NCBI GenBank assembly: GCA_949987705.1
Contig: CATLJY010000105.1
Location: forward strand, 124,001-188,000
Length of the DNA stretch: 64,000 bases
Reading direction: 5' to 3'
Source: Thereva unica
Lineage: Eukaryota > Arthropoda > Insecta > Diptera > Therevidae
Shown: positions 1-11,418 of the stretch, one piece after another
Layout: each line of letters starts with the position of its first letter
Position numbering within the stretch: the stretch's first letter is position 1
Position numbers and translations under genes: made by a program
Notes under the pieces: generated by a model
Database searches by the model: none
What the model saw: only the letters and a program-made list of their open reading frames with translations
What the model was told of the DNA's origin: nothing

Positions 1-11
1 CCAAGATGTTC

Positions 12-233
12 TCATTCAAAGCTCTCGATCATAACTATCATATACTCACCAGTTGCACAGACGTCAGTCTGAAGACTGGTCTGTGAGTCAACTAATACTC
101 GCATTTTGAAGTCGAGGATGAGTTCTAACTTCGTGAGGAAGTCCGCACCGAGTATAGCTTTGTTAGTGTTGACTATTATGAAGTTGTGGATGAACCGTCG
201 GCGAAGACCTAGGTTCAGTTCCAGCAACTTCAT
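12..233 (-). pseudogene. Ty3/gypsy aspartic protease fragment
   Basis: The reverse-strand frame of about 73 codons carries the ILGADFL motif followed by a hydrophobic LILDF stretch and a VLVD ending. This is the usual end of the retropepsin domain in Ty3/gypsy pol, where ILGxDFL is the conserved C-terminal motif. The catalytic DTG/DSG part would lie before this segment and is absent, and no reverse transcriptase follows in the expected direction, which runs off the left edge. It is therefore a scrap of an LTR retrotransposon on the opposite strand to the next gypsy remnant. The overlapping plus-strand frame looks like a shadow. Confidence 0.7.
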
Positions 234-1533
234 GCCAAAAGTGTGGATCGTGGATCCATTAGCGGCCCGCAGAAGTAAATTAGGGCATGTAGTTTATACC
301 CTAAAAGTGTGCGCTGGAATTAATGATAGAGACCCTCTATCCGATCAAATCATACAATGTAAAGTCGTCAGTCTTGATACAACACCTGCAATCAAGTTCA
401 ACCTGATTACCAAAAGAAAAATATTGATGCATAATTATAATTTGATACCTGCATGCGGCGGATATCCGCCAGGCGGAATTTATAGATTAATGGAAACTTG
501 CGGGTGCAAATGGACACCGTGCACGCGCAAATCAATTGTGCTAATCAAGCAAATTATGTGTAAGAATATTTTCACCTAGAAGTAAGTTAAAATTAAATTA
601 AATATTCAGTACTTGTCAACAGTTTGAGTCGTTCGGTTAATTAAACTTTGTTATTAGTAAAAACTTGTTTTGTTTCATTCATTAATAAAAATTTCTATGT
701 TCCCGGAACAAGTTGATACCTTTGTACCAGTTTGATAAATATAGAATTTTCTTTTGTATTATGAAAAGATTAATTAAATATTTAGAAAATGAAGTTTCAA
801 ATGCCTTTTCATTGAAATGCTTTCATTTTTTTTGCAGTCTGATACAAAACGCAAACGTTACTTCATCACAAATAAAACTTAATAGTACTTTTTTACTTGC
901 ATTACATATAATTTTTTTGATTGATTAAGATATATGCTGAAAAACTGTGTGTTCGGTGAAAATGTTTGTTATTAGCCTTTTTTCCCGGTATTTGCAAAAT
1001 ATAGCGATAGAACATATTAAAAATCACTTCATTTGGTGAAAATTCAGAGTTTGAACTAAAATAGCCTGAAAATCAACTTGGTTGGCCAAAAGTACAAAAG
1101 ACCATGATATATTCGTAAAGTTCAATTAAAACCCTTGCGATTTCATGTAAAGCAAAATTTTTTGAGATATCCCTTTTTGAGATATTTGAAGTTGAAAAAA
1201 GGGTGATTTTTTTCAAAAAAACGCCATTTTGGACCATTAGATCTAAAAATTTCGCTTCGAAAATGCCATTAATCGATTCGTCAGAAAGTTTCCTATCAGA
1301 ATAGTACATTTTTACATTTTTTACTGTTCACTATTTGCAAATTTAGAAGAAAATTCAATTATTGTGACTTCTGACTTCGATAAAAACATAAAATAAAAAA
1401 TCGATTATAAAAATCAATAGAATCAATGAAAAATTTTTATTTTTGGCAAAATGTGTTGTTTTTAAGTGTAGAACACGCCACTGAAGTTGAATTTAAAATC
1501 CGTGATGTGCGGGTGGACACTCATGCTGAGTTG
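234..1533. other. AT-rich spacer without recognisable gene
   Basis: About 1.3 kb of AT-rich sequence with only short unrelated frames on both strands. I see no domain, terminal repeat or RNA gene. It separates the minus-strand protease scrap from the plus-strand gypsy pol remnant and may be decayed retrotransposon DNA. Confidence 0.5.
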
Positions 1534-1535
1534 GC

Positions 1536-2189
1536 ATGGAATTACCCAGAGAGCTGTTGGCAATGTACTCAAGTATTAAACAGTTTAGACATTTTTTGGA
1601 AGGTCGTGAATTTACAGTATTCACGGATCACAAACCTTTAACATCCGCAATTTGGACCAAAGCGGAGAGAAATCCAAGACAAGCAAGACAATTAGACTAT
1701 GTTACCCAATTCACCTCCGATATAAGATACATCAAGGGAGAATCAAATGTAGTAGCTGACACTTTATCACGGGTAACCGTAGAAAATAGCAATTGTGACG
1801 CGGTTAGCGAAAAACAAATAGATTTAAGCATTATCGCAGAAGCACAAAAGGATGATACAGAGTTAAAACAGTTGATTGAAAACCCAAATAAAAGTTCGAA
1901 ATTCATTTTAGTGGAAACAGATGTACCTTTCTTAGAAAGTAAAATCTGGTTAGAGTGTTCCACTAGTAGAGATCGTCCATTCGTACCAGAGATATTACGA
2001 AGAAGCATATTTGACAAAATCCATAACTTATCACATCCAGGAATACGAGGTACAAGGAAATTAATTACAAGAAGATATTTTTGGCCTAGGATGAATACTG
2101 ATATTAATTTATGGGCGAAGTCATGTATAACGTGTCAAAAAGCGAAAATTCACAGACATACAAAATCTCCGATACAAAAATTCCAGATA
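1536..2189 (+). pseudogene. pol: gypsy pol, RNase H and integrase zinc-finger part
   Basis: This is the 5' portion of the split pol reading frame. The first third has the RNase H motifs TVFTDHKPL and ADTLSRV, the latter typical of Ty3/gypsy RNase H ends. The last third has the HHCC zinc-binding module of integrase (SHPGIRGTRKL, then CITCQ). The frame is open from the ATG at 1536, but that ATG is probably internal to a lost upstream RT domain and not a true start. The frame ends artificially inside the left terminal repeat of the pogo element. The integrase core continues at 5103. Confidence 0.85.
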
Positions 2190-2213
2190 GGGTAGAAGTG
2201 TCAACCTCCGACA
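2190..2213 (+). repeat. left terminal inverted repeat of pogo-like element
   Basis: Starts GGGTAGAAGTG directly after a TA dinucleotide and pairs with 5079-5102 at 22 of 24 positions. Confidence 0.92.
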
Positions 2214-2214
2214 A

Positions 2215-2565
2215 CGGGGCACCTACGACAACTTCAACAAAACCCACAAAATGTTTTCCTAAAAATATGAGAAAAATCCTGAATGTTCGTGTTCATAATT
2301 CAAGTTAGTGACGAAATTATTCCAGTTGTCGGCCGTCATTCGGAGGTGTTAGACGGTTTTTCCTCTTTTTGACTATTTTTTTATAGAAATTGTTTGTGAA
2401 AAAATTAATTATTTTATTGTTTCCGGCACGTTAAATCTAATCGAGTGTCTAGTTTTTACAATGTGAGTGTGTATATTTTTAATAATTTTAATAATTTTTG
2501 ACATACCTTAAATAGAAAAAAATATATAAACAATTGAATTTTTTACCGAAAACGGGGTACCTCCG
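2215..2565 (+). repeat. left subterminal GGGGYACCTNCG motifs of the pogo element
   Basis: CGGGGCACCTACG at 2215-2227 and CGGGGTACCTCCG at 2553-2565. Inverted versions occur at the other end (4869-4879, 4887-4899, and a further copy near 4902-4913). Such iterated subterminal motifs often bind transposase. That role is inferred here. Confidence 0.6.
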
Positions 2566-2623
2566 TCAGCAAATCTGGGGAAGCTTCGACACCTGTCGAA
2601 TGTACCCCGATAGTTAAGCAAAA

Positions 2624-4636
2624 ATGGTTCGAAACTATAAAAGAAAAACCGACAGGAAAGAAATTGATGAAAACTCCATGAAGAAGGCTATTTTTGATAT
2701 ACTTATTAAGAAGGAATCCGTCTCATCGATATCCAGAAAATATGGTATCAAACGAACCACCCTTATTACTAGGATTAAAGTATATAGAAATAAAAAGCCA
2801 ACTTGTTTACCTCTTGAGGATTCTGGACAAAGTTCAAATGAGGATGTGTTTCTGTATCAATCTAAGTTTGCATCAAGGCAAATTTTTACCAAATTACAAG
2901 AAAGCGAACTTGTCAAATATTTTAAAAAATGTTCAGAATTAAAGTTTGGGATGAGTTATGAAGCAGCAAAAAAATTCGTTTTTGATTATGCAAAATATAT
3001 AAAAATTCCTTTTCCAAAATCTTGCGAAACGAACCAAAAGGCCGGACAGGATTGGCTTAAAGGTTTCATGAGACGAAACCCAACGCTAAGCCTAAGGAAG
3101 CCGGAAAACACCAGCATTGCTAGAATACGGGGCTTCACTAAAACTGCTGTAGATGAGTTTCAAGCAAACTTGAAAAACGTATATGAAAGATACCATTTTG
3201 CCCCTAAGGATGTATATAATTTAGACGAGACCGGAATTTCTACAGTTTTGGATGCACCAAGAGTATTTTTTTATTGTAGATAACTTTCATTTATTTGTTT
3301 AACAAATATTTTTTAACTTAGGTTATAGCAGAAAAGGGAAAAAGAGTGGTTGGCCAAATAAGCTCCGCCGAAAGAGGTACTCTGGTAACTATGGTCGGCA
3401 TTATAGGCGCCGCCGGCAATTACCTACCGCCAATTTATGTATTTCCACGAAAGCGTCAAAATCCAAAATTTTTGAGAGATTCTGTTACTGGTTCTATCGC
3501 ATTGCTTTCCAAAAATGGATGGATGGTTGCTGAGCTTTTTGCCGATGTTTTAAGGCACATTAAAGAACAAACTGCCTGCAGTAAAACGAAACCAATACTT
3601 CTTATATTAGATAATCACAACTCTCATTGTAGCTTGGATGCAATAGTTTTTTGCCGCGAAAATGGAATTGTTCTACTAACGTTACCACCTCATTCCTCAC
3701 ACAAGTTACAGCCACTAGACGTTACTGTGTTTGGCCCACTTAAACAGTTCTGCAAACAATCTTTTAATGATTTTCTAATTAACAATTCCGGCAAAGCTGT
3801 ATGCATTGATCATATTTGTTCATTAACCCGATTACCTTTTCTTCGGTCTTTTACGCCAGTTAACATCACAAAAGGCTTTGAACGGACTGGTATTTCTCCT
3901 TTTAATCAATTAATCTTTGATGATAATGAGTTTTTTATTGATGAAAATTTGGACCAGTTATCAGTTCCAGTAGAAGGAATGCAAAATACTCAAATAACTG
4001 ACTCCGAACAAAACTCGTCCGCTTCCATTGGTATAATATCGCCAGAAATACTAAGGCCACTAGTCCCATTAGTTCCAAAAAAAAAAACGTATAAATGCTG
4101 GAAGATCTCGTATCTTCACCGATTCTCCAGGAAAAAATGACGTGGAGCAAAATGTATTAAAAAAAACTGAGAAGGATAAAAGGCTAAAGATGAATCAATC
4201 AACATCAGAAACGTCTGATGATGATGTCCTCTGCTATGCAGATTCGAACAATTCTGGCCCTTTATCAGAAAATGACAGTCTCATTGACACTGATCAAGAA
4301 AATAAGAAATATGGGTATGAAAAATATGTTTTGTGTAGTGGCGACATTCTTAAAAAGGGAGATTTTGTTTTGGTTAGGTTTGGTGGTAAAAAGGATTTAT
4401 ACTATGTGGGTCGAATTACAGCCATTTCTGAAAACAATTCTGGTTTTATGATTTTCTTTTTAAGAAAACAGAGCTTCTCTTGGACATTTTATGAGCCCAT
4501 TATAGAAGACTGCAGCTATGTTTTGAGGACCGATATATTTTTAAAACTTCCACAACCATTCCATCCAGCGGGAACAATGCGATCTGCCACTAAATATATT
4601 TTTGAAGTTAACTTGAGTTCACTTGATGTACGTTAA
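2624..4636 (+). pseudogene. pogo/Tigger-type transposase, one intron and one frameshift
   Basis: The N-terminus has a psq/CENP-B-like helix-turn-helix (SISRKYGIKRTTL), followed by a Tc5-type DNA-binding segment and a DDE_1 catalytic core with NLDETG, LILDNHNSH and LQPLDV, which would supply the three acidic residues. A 59-bp GT-AG intron at 3263-3321 joins two exons in phase 0, the first running 2624-3262. The second exon loses frame near a run of ten A residues at 4077-4086. The tail (4142-4636) then continues in another frame and contains a GDFVLVRF module. The copy is probably inactive unless the A-run is a sequencing error. Pogo-type transposases cut and paste the element at TA sites in the nucleus. 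Confidence 0.88.
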
Positions 4637-4868
4637 TAAGAAGAAATAGATGCGATTTATTTAATTAACTTTATGTTCCTTTATGTTTATTTAATGAATA
4701 ATATATTTATTTAATTATCTTCATGTTCTTCCTTTACAAAAATGTAAGTTATTTATTTTGACAAGCTGGATATGTTTTCTTTTAATTTATTTTTTTAACT
4801 GAAATAAAACATTTTTCTTAAAATTAATCATTTTGGCCTTTTTTTACAGTTTTATTATAGGTGTGAAA

Positions 4869-4914
4869 GGTACCCCACGTTGCTTACGGAGGTGCCCCGT
4901 TAAGGGGTACCTTG
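4869..4914 (-). repeat. right subterminal motifs of the pogo element
   Basis: Three closely packed versions of the same motif, GGTACCCCACG, CGGAGGTGCCCCG and GGGGTACCTTGG, lie about 190-230 bp inside the right end of the element. Confidence 0.6.
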
Positions 4915-5078
4915 GTCAAATATATATTTAAAAAAAAAAAATCATTAAATAAAACATAAAGAAGATAATCAAATGTTTAGTTTTGTTTTGACTAACATAT
5001 ATTCCAATTACAATTCGGGAACAATTGCTTATAAAATAAGCAGATAATTTGGCTGAAAATCGTAAAAATATGTAAACG

Positions 5079-5102
5079 TGTCGGAGGGTGCCACTTCTAC
5101 CC
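5079..5102 (-). repeat. right terminal inverted repeat of pogo-like element
   Basis: Ends CACTTCTACCC immediately before the second TA copy at 5103-5104. It is the inverse of 2190-2213. Confidence 0.92.
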
Positions 5103-5959
5103 TACCTATGGGAAGGTTTGAACACATCCATGTAGATTTGGTAGGCCCATTGCATCCGGTGGAAGGATTCGTATACTTGTTAACAGTAGTGGATCGATTC
5201 ACCAGGTGGCCGGAAGTATTCCCACTAAAGAGTATTACAGCCAGCATAGTAGTCAAGACTTTATATGAGCAATATTTTCCGAGATTTGGGATTCCATTGA
5301 CAGTTACTACGGACCAAGGAGGTCAATTTGAAGGAAAACTTTTTGAGGAATTTTCAAAATTATTAGGAACCCATAGGATTCGAACAACAGCGTATCACCC
5401 ACAATCAAACGGAATGGTGGAAAGGCTACACAAACAGTTAAAAGCATCTCTTAGAGCTAAAATGTCTCATCCGAATTGGTTGTTGCACATCTCAGCTATA
5501 TTACTAGGTTTAAGAACAACAGTTAAGGAGGATCTTAATTGTAGTCCGGCTGAATTAGTTTATGGTCAAACACTACGTATCCCCGGAGAATTCTTTGTGA
5601 GGGATCCACACCAAGTATCAGATCCAACAGACCTAGTAGAACAATTACGTGATCACATGAGGAACATCGTTCCAACAGATTCTCGGGATCAAAGAAGAAA
5701 TTTCTATGTTCCAAAAGACTTAGAAGATTGCGAATTCGTGTTTTTGAGGACAGATAGAGGTAGGGGATCCTTGCAGGATCCTTATGAAGGTCCTTTTAAA
5801 GTTATTAAGAGAAATAAAAAAGTTTTCACGATTGACGTCAACGGAAAAATAATGGTAGTATCAATTGATAGATTAAAACCCGCCTTTATTGAAAAAAAGG
5901 AAGACACTGAAAAACCAGTAACTAGAAGTTCAAAGAAAAAAGTTTCATTTCGGTTATAA
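5103..5959 (+). pseudogene. pol: gypsy pol, integrase core and C-terminus
   Basis: This continues the pol frame broken at 2189. The integrase DDE core shows HVDLVGPL, then TTDQGGQFEG, then HPQSNGMVERLH, giving the two aspartates and the glutamate. A basic C-terminal domain follows with a DPYEGPFKV / IDRLKPAF signature typical of gypsy integrases, and translation stops at 5959. This half is open and well preserved, but as a gene it is dead because the RT is missing and the frame is interrupted. Confidence 0.88.
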
Positions 5960-6060
5960 AATTAAAAAAAATTTTTTTTTTGTTTTTTTTTTTTTTTTTG
6001 TTTTATTTGAGTAATTAAATATTAAAATAAAGTATGATAATACATTCATGGACGCTCGCG

Positions 6061-6180
6061 CTGAAGGGGGAGTTATGTAGCAGTCGCTACTTGTATATAC
6101 GCGTTTCGTTGTAATAAGTTTTATTCAAGTATCCACTCAGTTTCTATTCTAATAATTTTAAGCACAGTGTTTTTGGTTAC
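6061..6180 (+). repeat. polypurine tract and probable 3' LTR start of gypsy remnant 1
   Basis: CTGAAGGGGGAGTTA at 6061-6075 is a plausible polypurine tract, and TGTAGCAG begins at 6076 as an LTR would. No second LTR copy is present to prove the ends, and the right boundary is a guess. Confidence 0.5.
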
Positions 6181-6604
6181 GTCACAATTTGGATTCTCAC
6201 TACTACTATGAAATACACTTGGGGAATTTGGATTGTCATATCACGTATGTATACACTGTACACAGAATCAATTTTAAAAACATAGCCACACAAATATTGT
6301 GATATTAAAAATAATTTTGAATATTTGTAAGAGTATTAGTTAGGAGTTTATTCGATAAGGAAGTCTCCTATAATAAGTTGTATAATTAAAAACCGTTATG
6401 TAATTTTCGGTGTGACATAATAAGAAATAGAAAAATCTTAAACTATTAAAATCTAAAACTATTAAATATAATAATAGATAAACGTTAAATAAACGTATTA
6501 AATAAAAGAATAATATTAATATAAAATATGTGAAGTAAAAGTTTTTATTGGCAATATATATACATATATCACTTATATATTGCAATGAGATGAGGGAAGA
6601 CGCA

Positions 6605-7849
6605 AAAATTAGTACGTCCCCCATTTCATTCACCCTTGCAGCAAATACACAGATATCCTGAAGAAGATATAGAAGCGAGAGCCTTTCCCTGCCGCTGTTT
6701 CGGGTGATGACGTTCGTCTAAGGTTCGTGGCTTTGGTCCCAGTGTCTCCAAAGAGTGGAAACGTGTTTCCAAGAAATTTAGAAACTCTTCCAATGAAGGT
6801 AAGAGTTTAGGTTGCCTCAGCGACTGTTCGCAGAGCATGTGGGTGTTTCTATCCAGCTTCTTCAATAGAATGTGAAGCTCTAACGGATTCCAGTTACGCG
6901 TTGATACTCCCAAGTTCTCGAGACTTATCAAACACTCCTGAGTAGTATCATGAATTGATCGAATGGTTGCGGCATTCTCGTTATGTGCTGTTGGTTGAGA
7001 GAGAAGCTTGTTCAGTAAAGCTGTAACCATTAGTCTGGTGTTTTCAAATCGGTCATTGACGACCCTCCAAGCAGCGTCGTAGTTGGCGTCTGATGTGGTA
7101 TAATGCCGAATTAATTTTTCTGCATCTCCGATAATACTGGTTTTAAGATACCACATCTTTTGGCAGCTGGGTATGGGTTGATTGTGCACCAGTTCTGTGA
7201 ATAAATCCCGAAACTGCGTCCACTTCAGGTAGTCCCCGTCAAACTTTGGTAGCACCACCTTAGGTAGATGCATAGCTGGGCTCAGGGTGGATGATACTTG
7301 ATTGGTCTGATTAAGTTGTAGCAGGTGTGTCTGCATCGTCGCCTTCTCATGCAATAGTGTTAGTGAGTTTTGTACCTCATCTTTCATCGTGAAATACTAC
7401 TCCATATTGTAGACCCCCGCACTTGGTGTATCCAGCAAGACCCAAATGGTATAGTGGAGCTTCTGGATGGCTTCCCAATGCGTCTCGAACGATTTTAGAC
7501 TTATCTGGTAGTAGTGTTGAGGATGGCTTTCAGGATCAGCCAGTAATTGCGTTATCCCTCTAAGAATGCGTTCGCACGCCATCCTTTGTTTTTGGATTAG
7601 ACTAGCTAACATTTTGTTGTTAGACGGAGTCTCCACCTCATCCATCTTCCGTTTGGGGATGGTGCCCGTTGATGGGTTGTGATGGAATAGAGGCGGCAAC
7701 TCTGGTTGTTTTGCTGCAGCAAGATCGCTGGCTTCTTGCTGGATTGGAGCCTCCTTATCTTCCAACCTTTCGTTGCAGTCAATAAGAGCGTCCTCATAAA
7801 TCTTTCGTATCGCTTCGTAGAGCTTCTTTTGGAAGTATGGATGCTCCAC
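6605..7849 (-). pseudogene. gag: BEL/Pao gag (DUF1759), internally deleted element
   Basis: On the minus strand one frame runs from the ATG at 7849 to about 6629, broken by a single TAG at 7397-7399. The second part has the DUF1759 signature of BEL/Pao Gag (LPKFDGDYLKWTQF, then NLGV and WNPLELHILLKKL). It ends at the start of the zinc knuckles (CICCKGE). At that point the sequence passes straight into a G-rich tract (TGGGGGACGTAC, minus strand), which looks like the polypurine tract before a BEL 3' LTR. Protease, RT, RNase H and integrase are therefore missing, and the copy could only move with help from a complete element. Confidence 0.8.
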
Positions 7850-7884
7850 CTGAGAAGCATATTTGGACCGAATATCCGGACCAA

Positions 7885-8562
7885 TTGGACCGTGTATGGG
7901 GGCCTTAAATCGGCCCTTTTGTTAAAACTATGAAAACACTGCCGGAGAAAGTCCCAATAGGACCGAGAAAATTACCGTTAGCACCACTGCGCTGTTCACG
8001 CAGCGCTGTATTACACTATAACTTTGGAACGATAGGTTGTACGAAAAAATTTTTTGAATAAAAGTTATTTGTAAAATTGTAAGGAACAATTTTTCCATTC
8101 AGATTGTAGCTGAAAAATGAAAATTTAAGGGCGAAAAAGTTGAAAAACACTTTTTTTGGCACTTTAGCGCCACCTACTGCGCACATTTTTTGTTTTACAA
8201 TATTGCACCAATGACATTAATTGTAGATAACGATGCCCTCTACATTTTTTTCCCAATAAACTTTTCTGTAGAATGCATAGTTTTCGAGAAAAATGCATTT
8301 CAAAATTTTTTTGAGTTTTTTTTTGAGTTTTTTCAAAAACCCACAGAGGTAGCAGGTGGCCACGCCCAAGTAAGCTTTCTTACATCATTTCCTAACGACT
8401 CACCTACATTTCATCCGACTGGTTTTTTTTGTGCAATTCTTATTTTTTTTTCGACAGATTGACTGAACTATTCGTGAAAATCTGCGCGCAATTGAAATTA
8501 GGTGATAACAAACAAAATGCAAAATTATTTGCTGATGAGAAATTTTAATGTGCAAAAGTGAT
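7885..8562. other. spacer without recognisable gene
   Basis: AT-rich sequence with low-complexity T tracts. It may include the 5' leader of the minus-strand BEL remnant, but no second LTR copy is available to show this. I recognise no coding signal. Confidence 0.4.
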
Positions 8563-10591
8563 AATTGGGCCCAGTTATGCAGAAACCTACCAACCCACAA
8601 ACGGGCGAAATTGAACTCGAACCACATTATGAACTTTTGTTGCACATATTTCAATTTGCAGAAACCTACCAACCTATATTTACTACATTAATGCTCCGTA
8701 AGACATTAAAAACTAACCCACAATACTGTTTTGAACGTTTTTTCTGAAAGCAGAAGGCAACCAAGTGGTTTGGAAGTTTTCTGCACATATAACCAAGTAC
8801 ATCCAAGTAGGTTGGTAGTTTTCTGTAAATTACATAAATACAACATAACCTATAAATTCTGTGACGTTTACGTGTGTTTACTGGCAATAATACTTTGATT
8901 ATTAATTGAATAGAAATGTTTAGTGATCAGACAGCCAAAATATTGTCATTGGCGCAGGATTTGATAAAAGAAGGTAAGCTAAATACAACTGTTTTATTTA
9001 ATTTTGAACCAATTTAAATTCATTTTGCATTTAAGATGATCAGTCCGAAACGGGAGAACCGAAAGATGACACAGCCTCGGATACAGCTAAAACTCATGAA
9101 GCTAGTGATGATAAATTATCAAACGAAGAAGATGACGATGATTCAGTAGCAGATCCTATCTTTGAACCTGAAAGCGTGTCTTCCGAATCCGACGAAGCAA
9201 ACGAAGGTAATAATTCTGCTGCTGAAGATGAACAAATACCACAGCAACAAAAGAAAGGCAGACCAAAGAAAGGAAGGAAACGAAAATTTGGAAATCAGAC
9301 AAGAACAGAGAGAAAAATCAACAAGAATAGCAACAAGCTATATTACACCTGTAAAGGTAAAAAAGTCGAACCGAAAATATTTGTTGATTTTGATTGCAAA
9401 TGTACAATGAATTGTCAAATCAGTGTTCCTGCAGAGAATCGGAAACAAGAGTTTGAAAGATTCTGGTCATTAAAGTCCTATGACTCTCAGGTCGGTTTTA
9501 TAGCAGCATTAGTAACACAAAGTGTGAAGAAAAGAGTTTATGGAAGGAATCCTAATAAACGAAAATATTCCAGAATCTATAAATTAGCGGATAAAGTCGT
9601 TTGTAGAGAGATGTTCGTGAAAACTCTGGGAATAACCCCTTTCAGAGTGAATACAGCTCTAAGAAAAATACATGGCAATGGACCTTTAACGGATCAAAGA
9701 GGTGTCAAACAAGGAGGACATAACAAGCTTACTGATATAAAAGTTCAAGAAGTAGTTGACCAGATAGAAAGAATACCAAAATATATATCACATTATAGTC
9801 GGACAAAGACTGAAGCTCTGTTCTTACCACCTGAAATAACATTACCAAAAATGTATGAAAAATATTGCGAGGAATGCGAGAATTCAGTGAGCTTTGCATC
9901 GTATAAAAAAATATTCTATGGAAATTTCAATTTGAAAACTAAGACCCTGAAAAAGGATACGTGTAACATTTGTGATAGTTTGAAGATTCAGATAGAAAAT
10001 GAAAGGGATCCGGACAAAAAAGATAATTTGAAGAAAAAACATGATAAGCATATAGAGGAAGCTGAAAACGCACAAACGCGAAGAAGAAAAGACTTCAAAA
10101 TAGCTAAAGAAAATGAAGAATATGAATGTCTCACCTTTGATCTACAGAAGACTTTGCCTCTCCCACGGATTCCAACAAATATTGTTTTTTATAAGCGCCA
10201 GTTATGGGTTTATAATGCAGGAGTACACAGTGGTAAAGAAGATCGGGGATACTGCTACGTATGGGCAGAAGGTGTTGCAGGAAGGGGAGCGCAAGAGGTA
10301 GGTTCTTGTTTACGCAAGCACATTAAAGAAAATTTGTCAAATAACGTTCGGCATCTGATTTTATGGAGTGACTCTTGTGGAGGACAAAACAGAAACATTA
10401 AGTTAACATTGATATTAGGTGTATTTTTTTAATGAACTGGCTGGTTCTCCACCATATAAATCTCATAACCCAAGACCGATTGGGGGTTTCTATGGGGGTT
10501 ACTGGTAAATTTTAAAATTTCCCAGTATTCCAAAACGCGCACAACTTCACGCCAAAGAATGAAACGTCATTCTTTATTCAGGCGGTGCGCG

Positions 10592-11402
10592 ATGGAGGAC
10601 ATAAACTTGTAAGTATACTAAAAAAAATAAGTAATCGTGCTAAAATATTTAATTAATTTGTAGAGAAAGGCACATTTGGACCGCCGCAGAAACTAGGGCT
10701 CTGCTTTCCTGCTACGCGGCGAGGAAAGATGAGACAACGCATATTAAAAGAAGAAAGCACGTGTTCGCCAACATCCTGGAGGACCTGAAAGGGCTCCAAG
10801 TTTTGGTAAGTGCTGTGTTGTTTTCAGTAATCCTTTTGAAATAACTAAAACATTTCAATTTCAGGAAACTCCAGTTACAGAACTGCAGATAATAAATAAA
10901 ATTAAAAATCTTTTGCGAGCCTACAAGGCCGCAAAAGACAACGAGGGACGAACAGGAGCTTCGCCCTCAGTAGCTAGTCCCTATGATAGGGAACTGGAAG
11001 AAATTTTTGGAGACAGGCCGCTTGTCGGCGGCACCCACACGGTCGACAGCTTCGGGGATGGGGTGCCCGCGTCCTCAAATACGGTGCTGTCGACTTCCGG
11101 AAGTTTTGCGGCGTCCACCTCCTCCAGTGCGGTCCCAACTACCTCTTCAAGTGGGGTGTCGAGTGTGGGGCCACCGAGAGCGCGGCGTGTGAAACGCCTA
11201 CAAAGCAAGGGCAAGCTGCAGTTCAGGGACAAGCGGGACTTGTTGCTGTTCCTAAACAGGGAGAGAAACAAGCGGCATGTGGAACTGTTAAACGCTTTGA
11301 AGGTGCTGCGGGGAGCGTTTAATTTGAATGGTTTGTTTCATTTTATTTTGTTTTTTGCTAAATATTGACTGTTGTTTACTTTTAGATGATGACGCGCTTT
11401 AA
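10592..11402 (+). CDS. Myb/SANT-like (trihelix type) DNA-binding protein, four exons
   Basis: Four exons with clean GT-AG borders (10592-10608, 10664-10805, 10865-11330, 11386-11402) give an uninterrupted 213-residue frame ending at TAA 11400-11402. The N-terminal third has the tryptophan-led helix pattern of Myb/SANT-like domains (IWTAAETRALLSCY, then a KHVFANIL helix and NKIKNLLRAYK). A DRELEEIFGDRP motif follows, as in the DNA-binding partners of PIF/Harbinger transposases. The middle is Ser/Thr-rich and the tail basic with a NRERNKRH helix. It probably binds element ends and helps import or recruit a transposase, but no matching transposase lies within this element. The frame is intact, unlike most of the region. 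Confidence 0.8.
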
Positions 11403-11418
11403 GGTGGCCCCACACCAG

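Larger units (their letters stand above)
2190..5102 (+). mobile_element. pogo/Tigger-like DNA transposon with TA target duplication
   Basis: A 2913-bp element bounded by near-perfect 24-bp inverted repeats that begin GGGTAGAAGTG, flanked on each side by TA (2188-2189 and 5103-5104), as expected for the Tc1/mariner-pogo superfamily. It carries one transposase gene on the same strand. Removing the element and one TA leaves the surrounding gypsy pol frame open, which confirms the boundaries to the base. Additional GGGGYACC-type motifs lie just inside each end and may be transposase-binding sites. Confidence 0.93.
1534..6180 (+). mobile_element. Ty3/gypsy remnant 1 (RNase H-integrase-3' end), split by a pogo element
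   Basis: The remnant holds the RNase H end, the whole integrase and the start of a probable 3' LTR. The protease, reverse transcriptase and 5' LTR are missing, so it is truncated at the left near 1534. A 2.9-kb DNA transposon interrupts it at 2190-5102. The two pol halves are in the same frame once the transposon and one TA are ignored. After the pol stop at 5959 come a purine-rich tract (GAAGGGGGAGTTA) and a TGTAGCAG sequence that could open the LTR. The LTR end could not be fixed, so 6180 is approximate. The integrase resembles that of element G near 59 kb. Confidence 0.85.

Noticed and set aside
106..579. Plus-strand 157-codon frame
   Set aside because: It overlaps the better-supported protease scrap on the other strand, has no recognisable domain and looks like a shadow.
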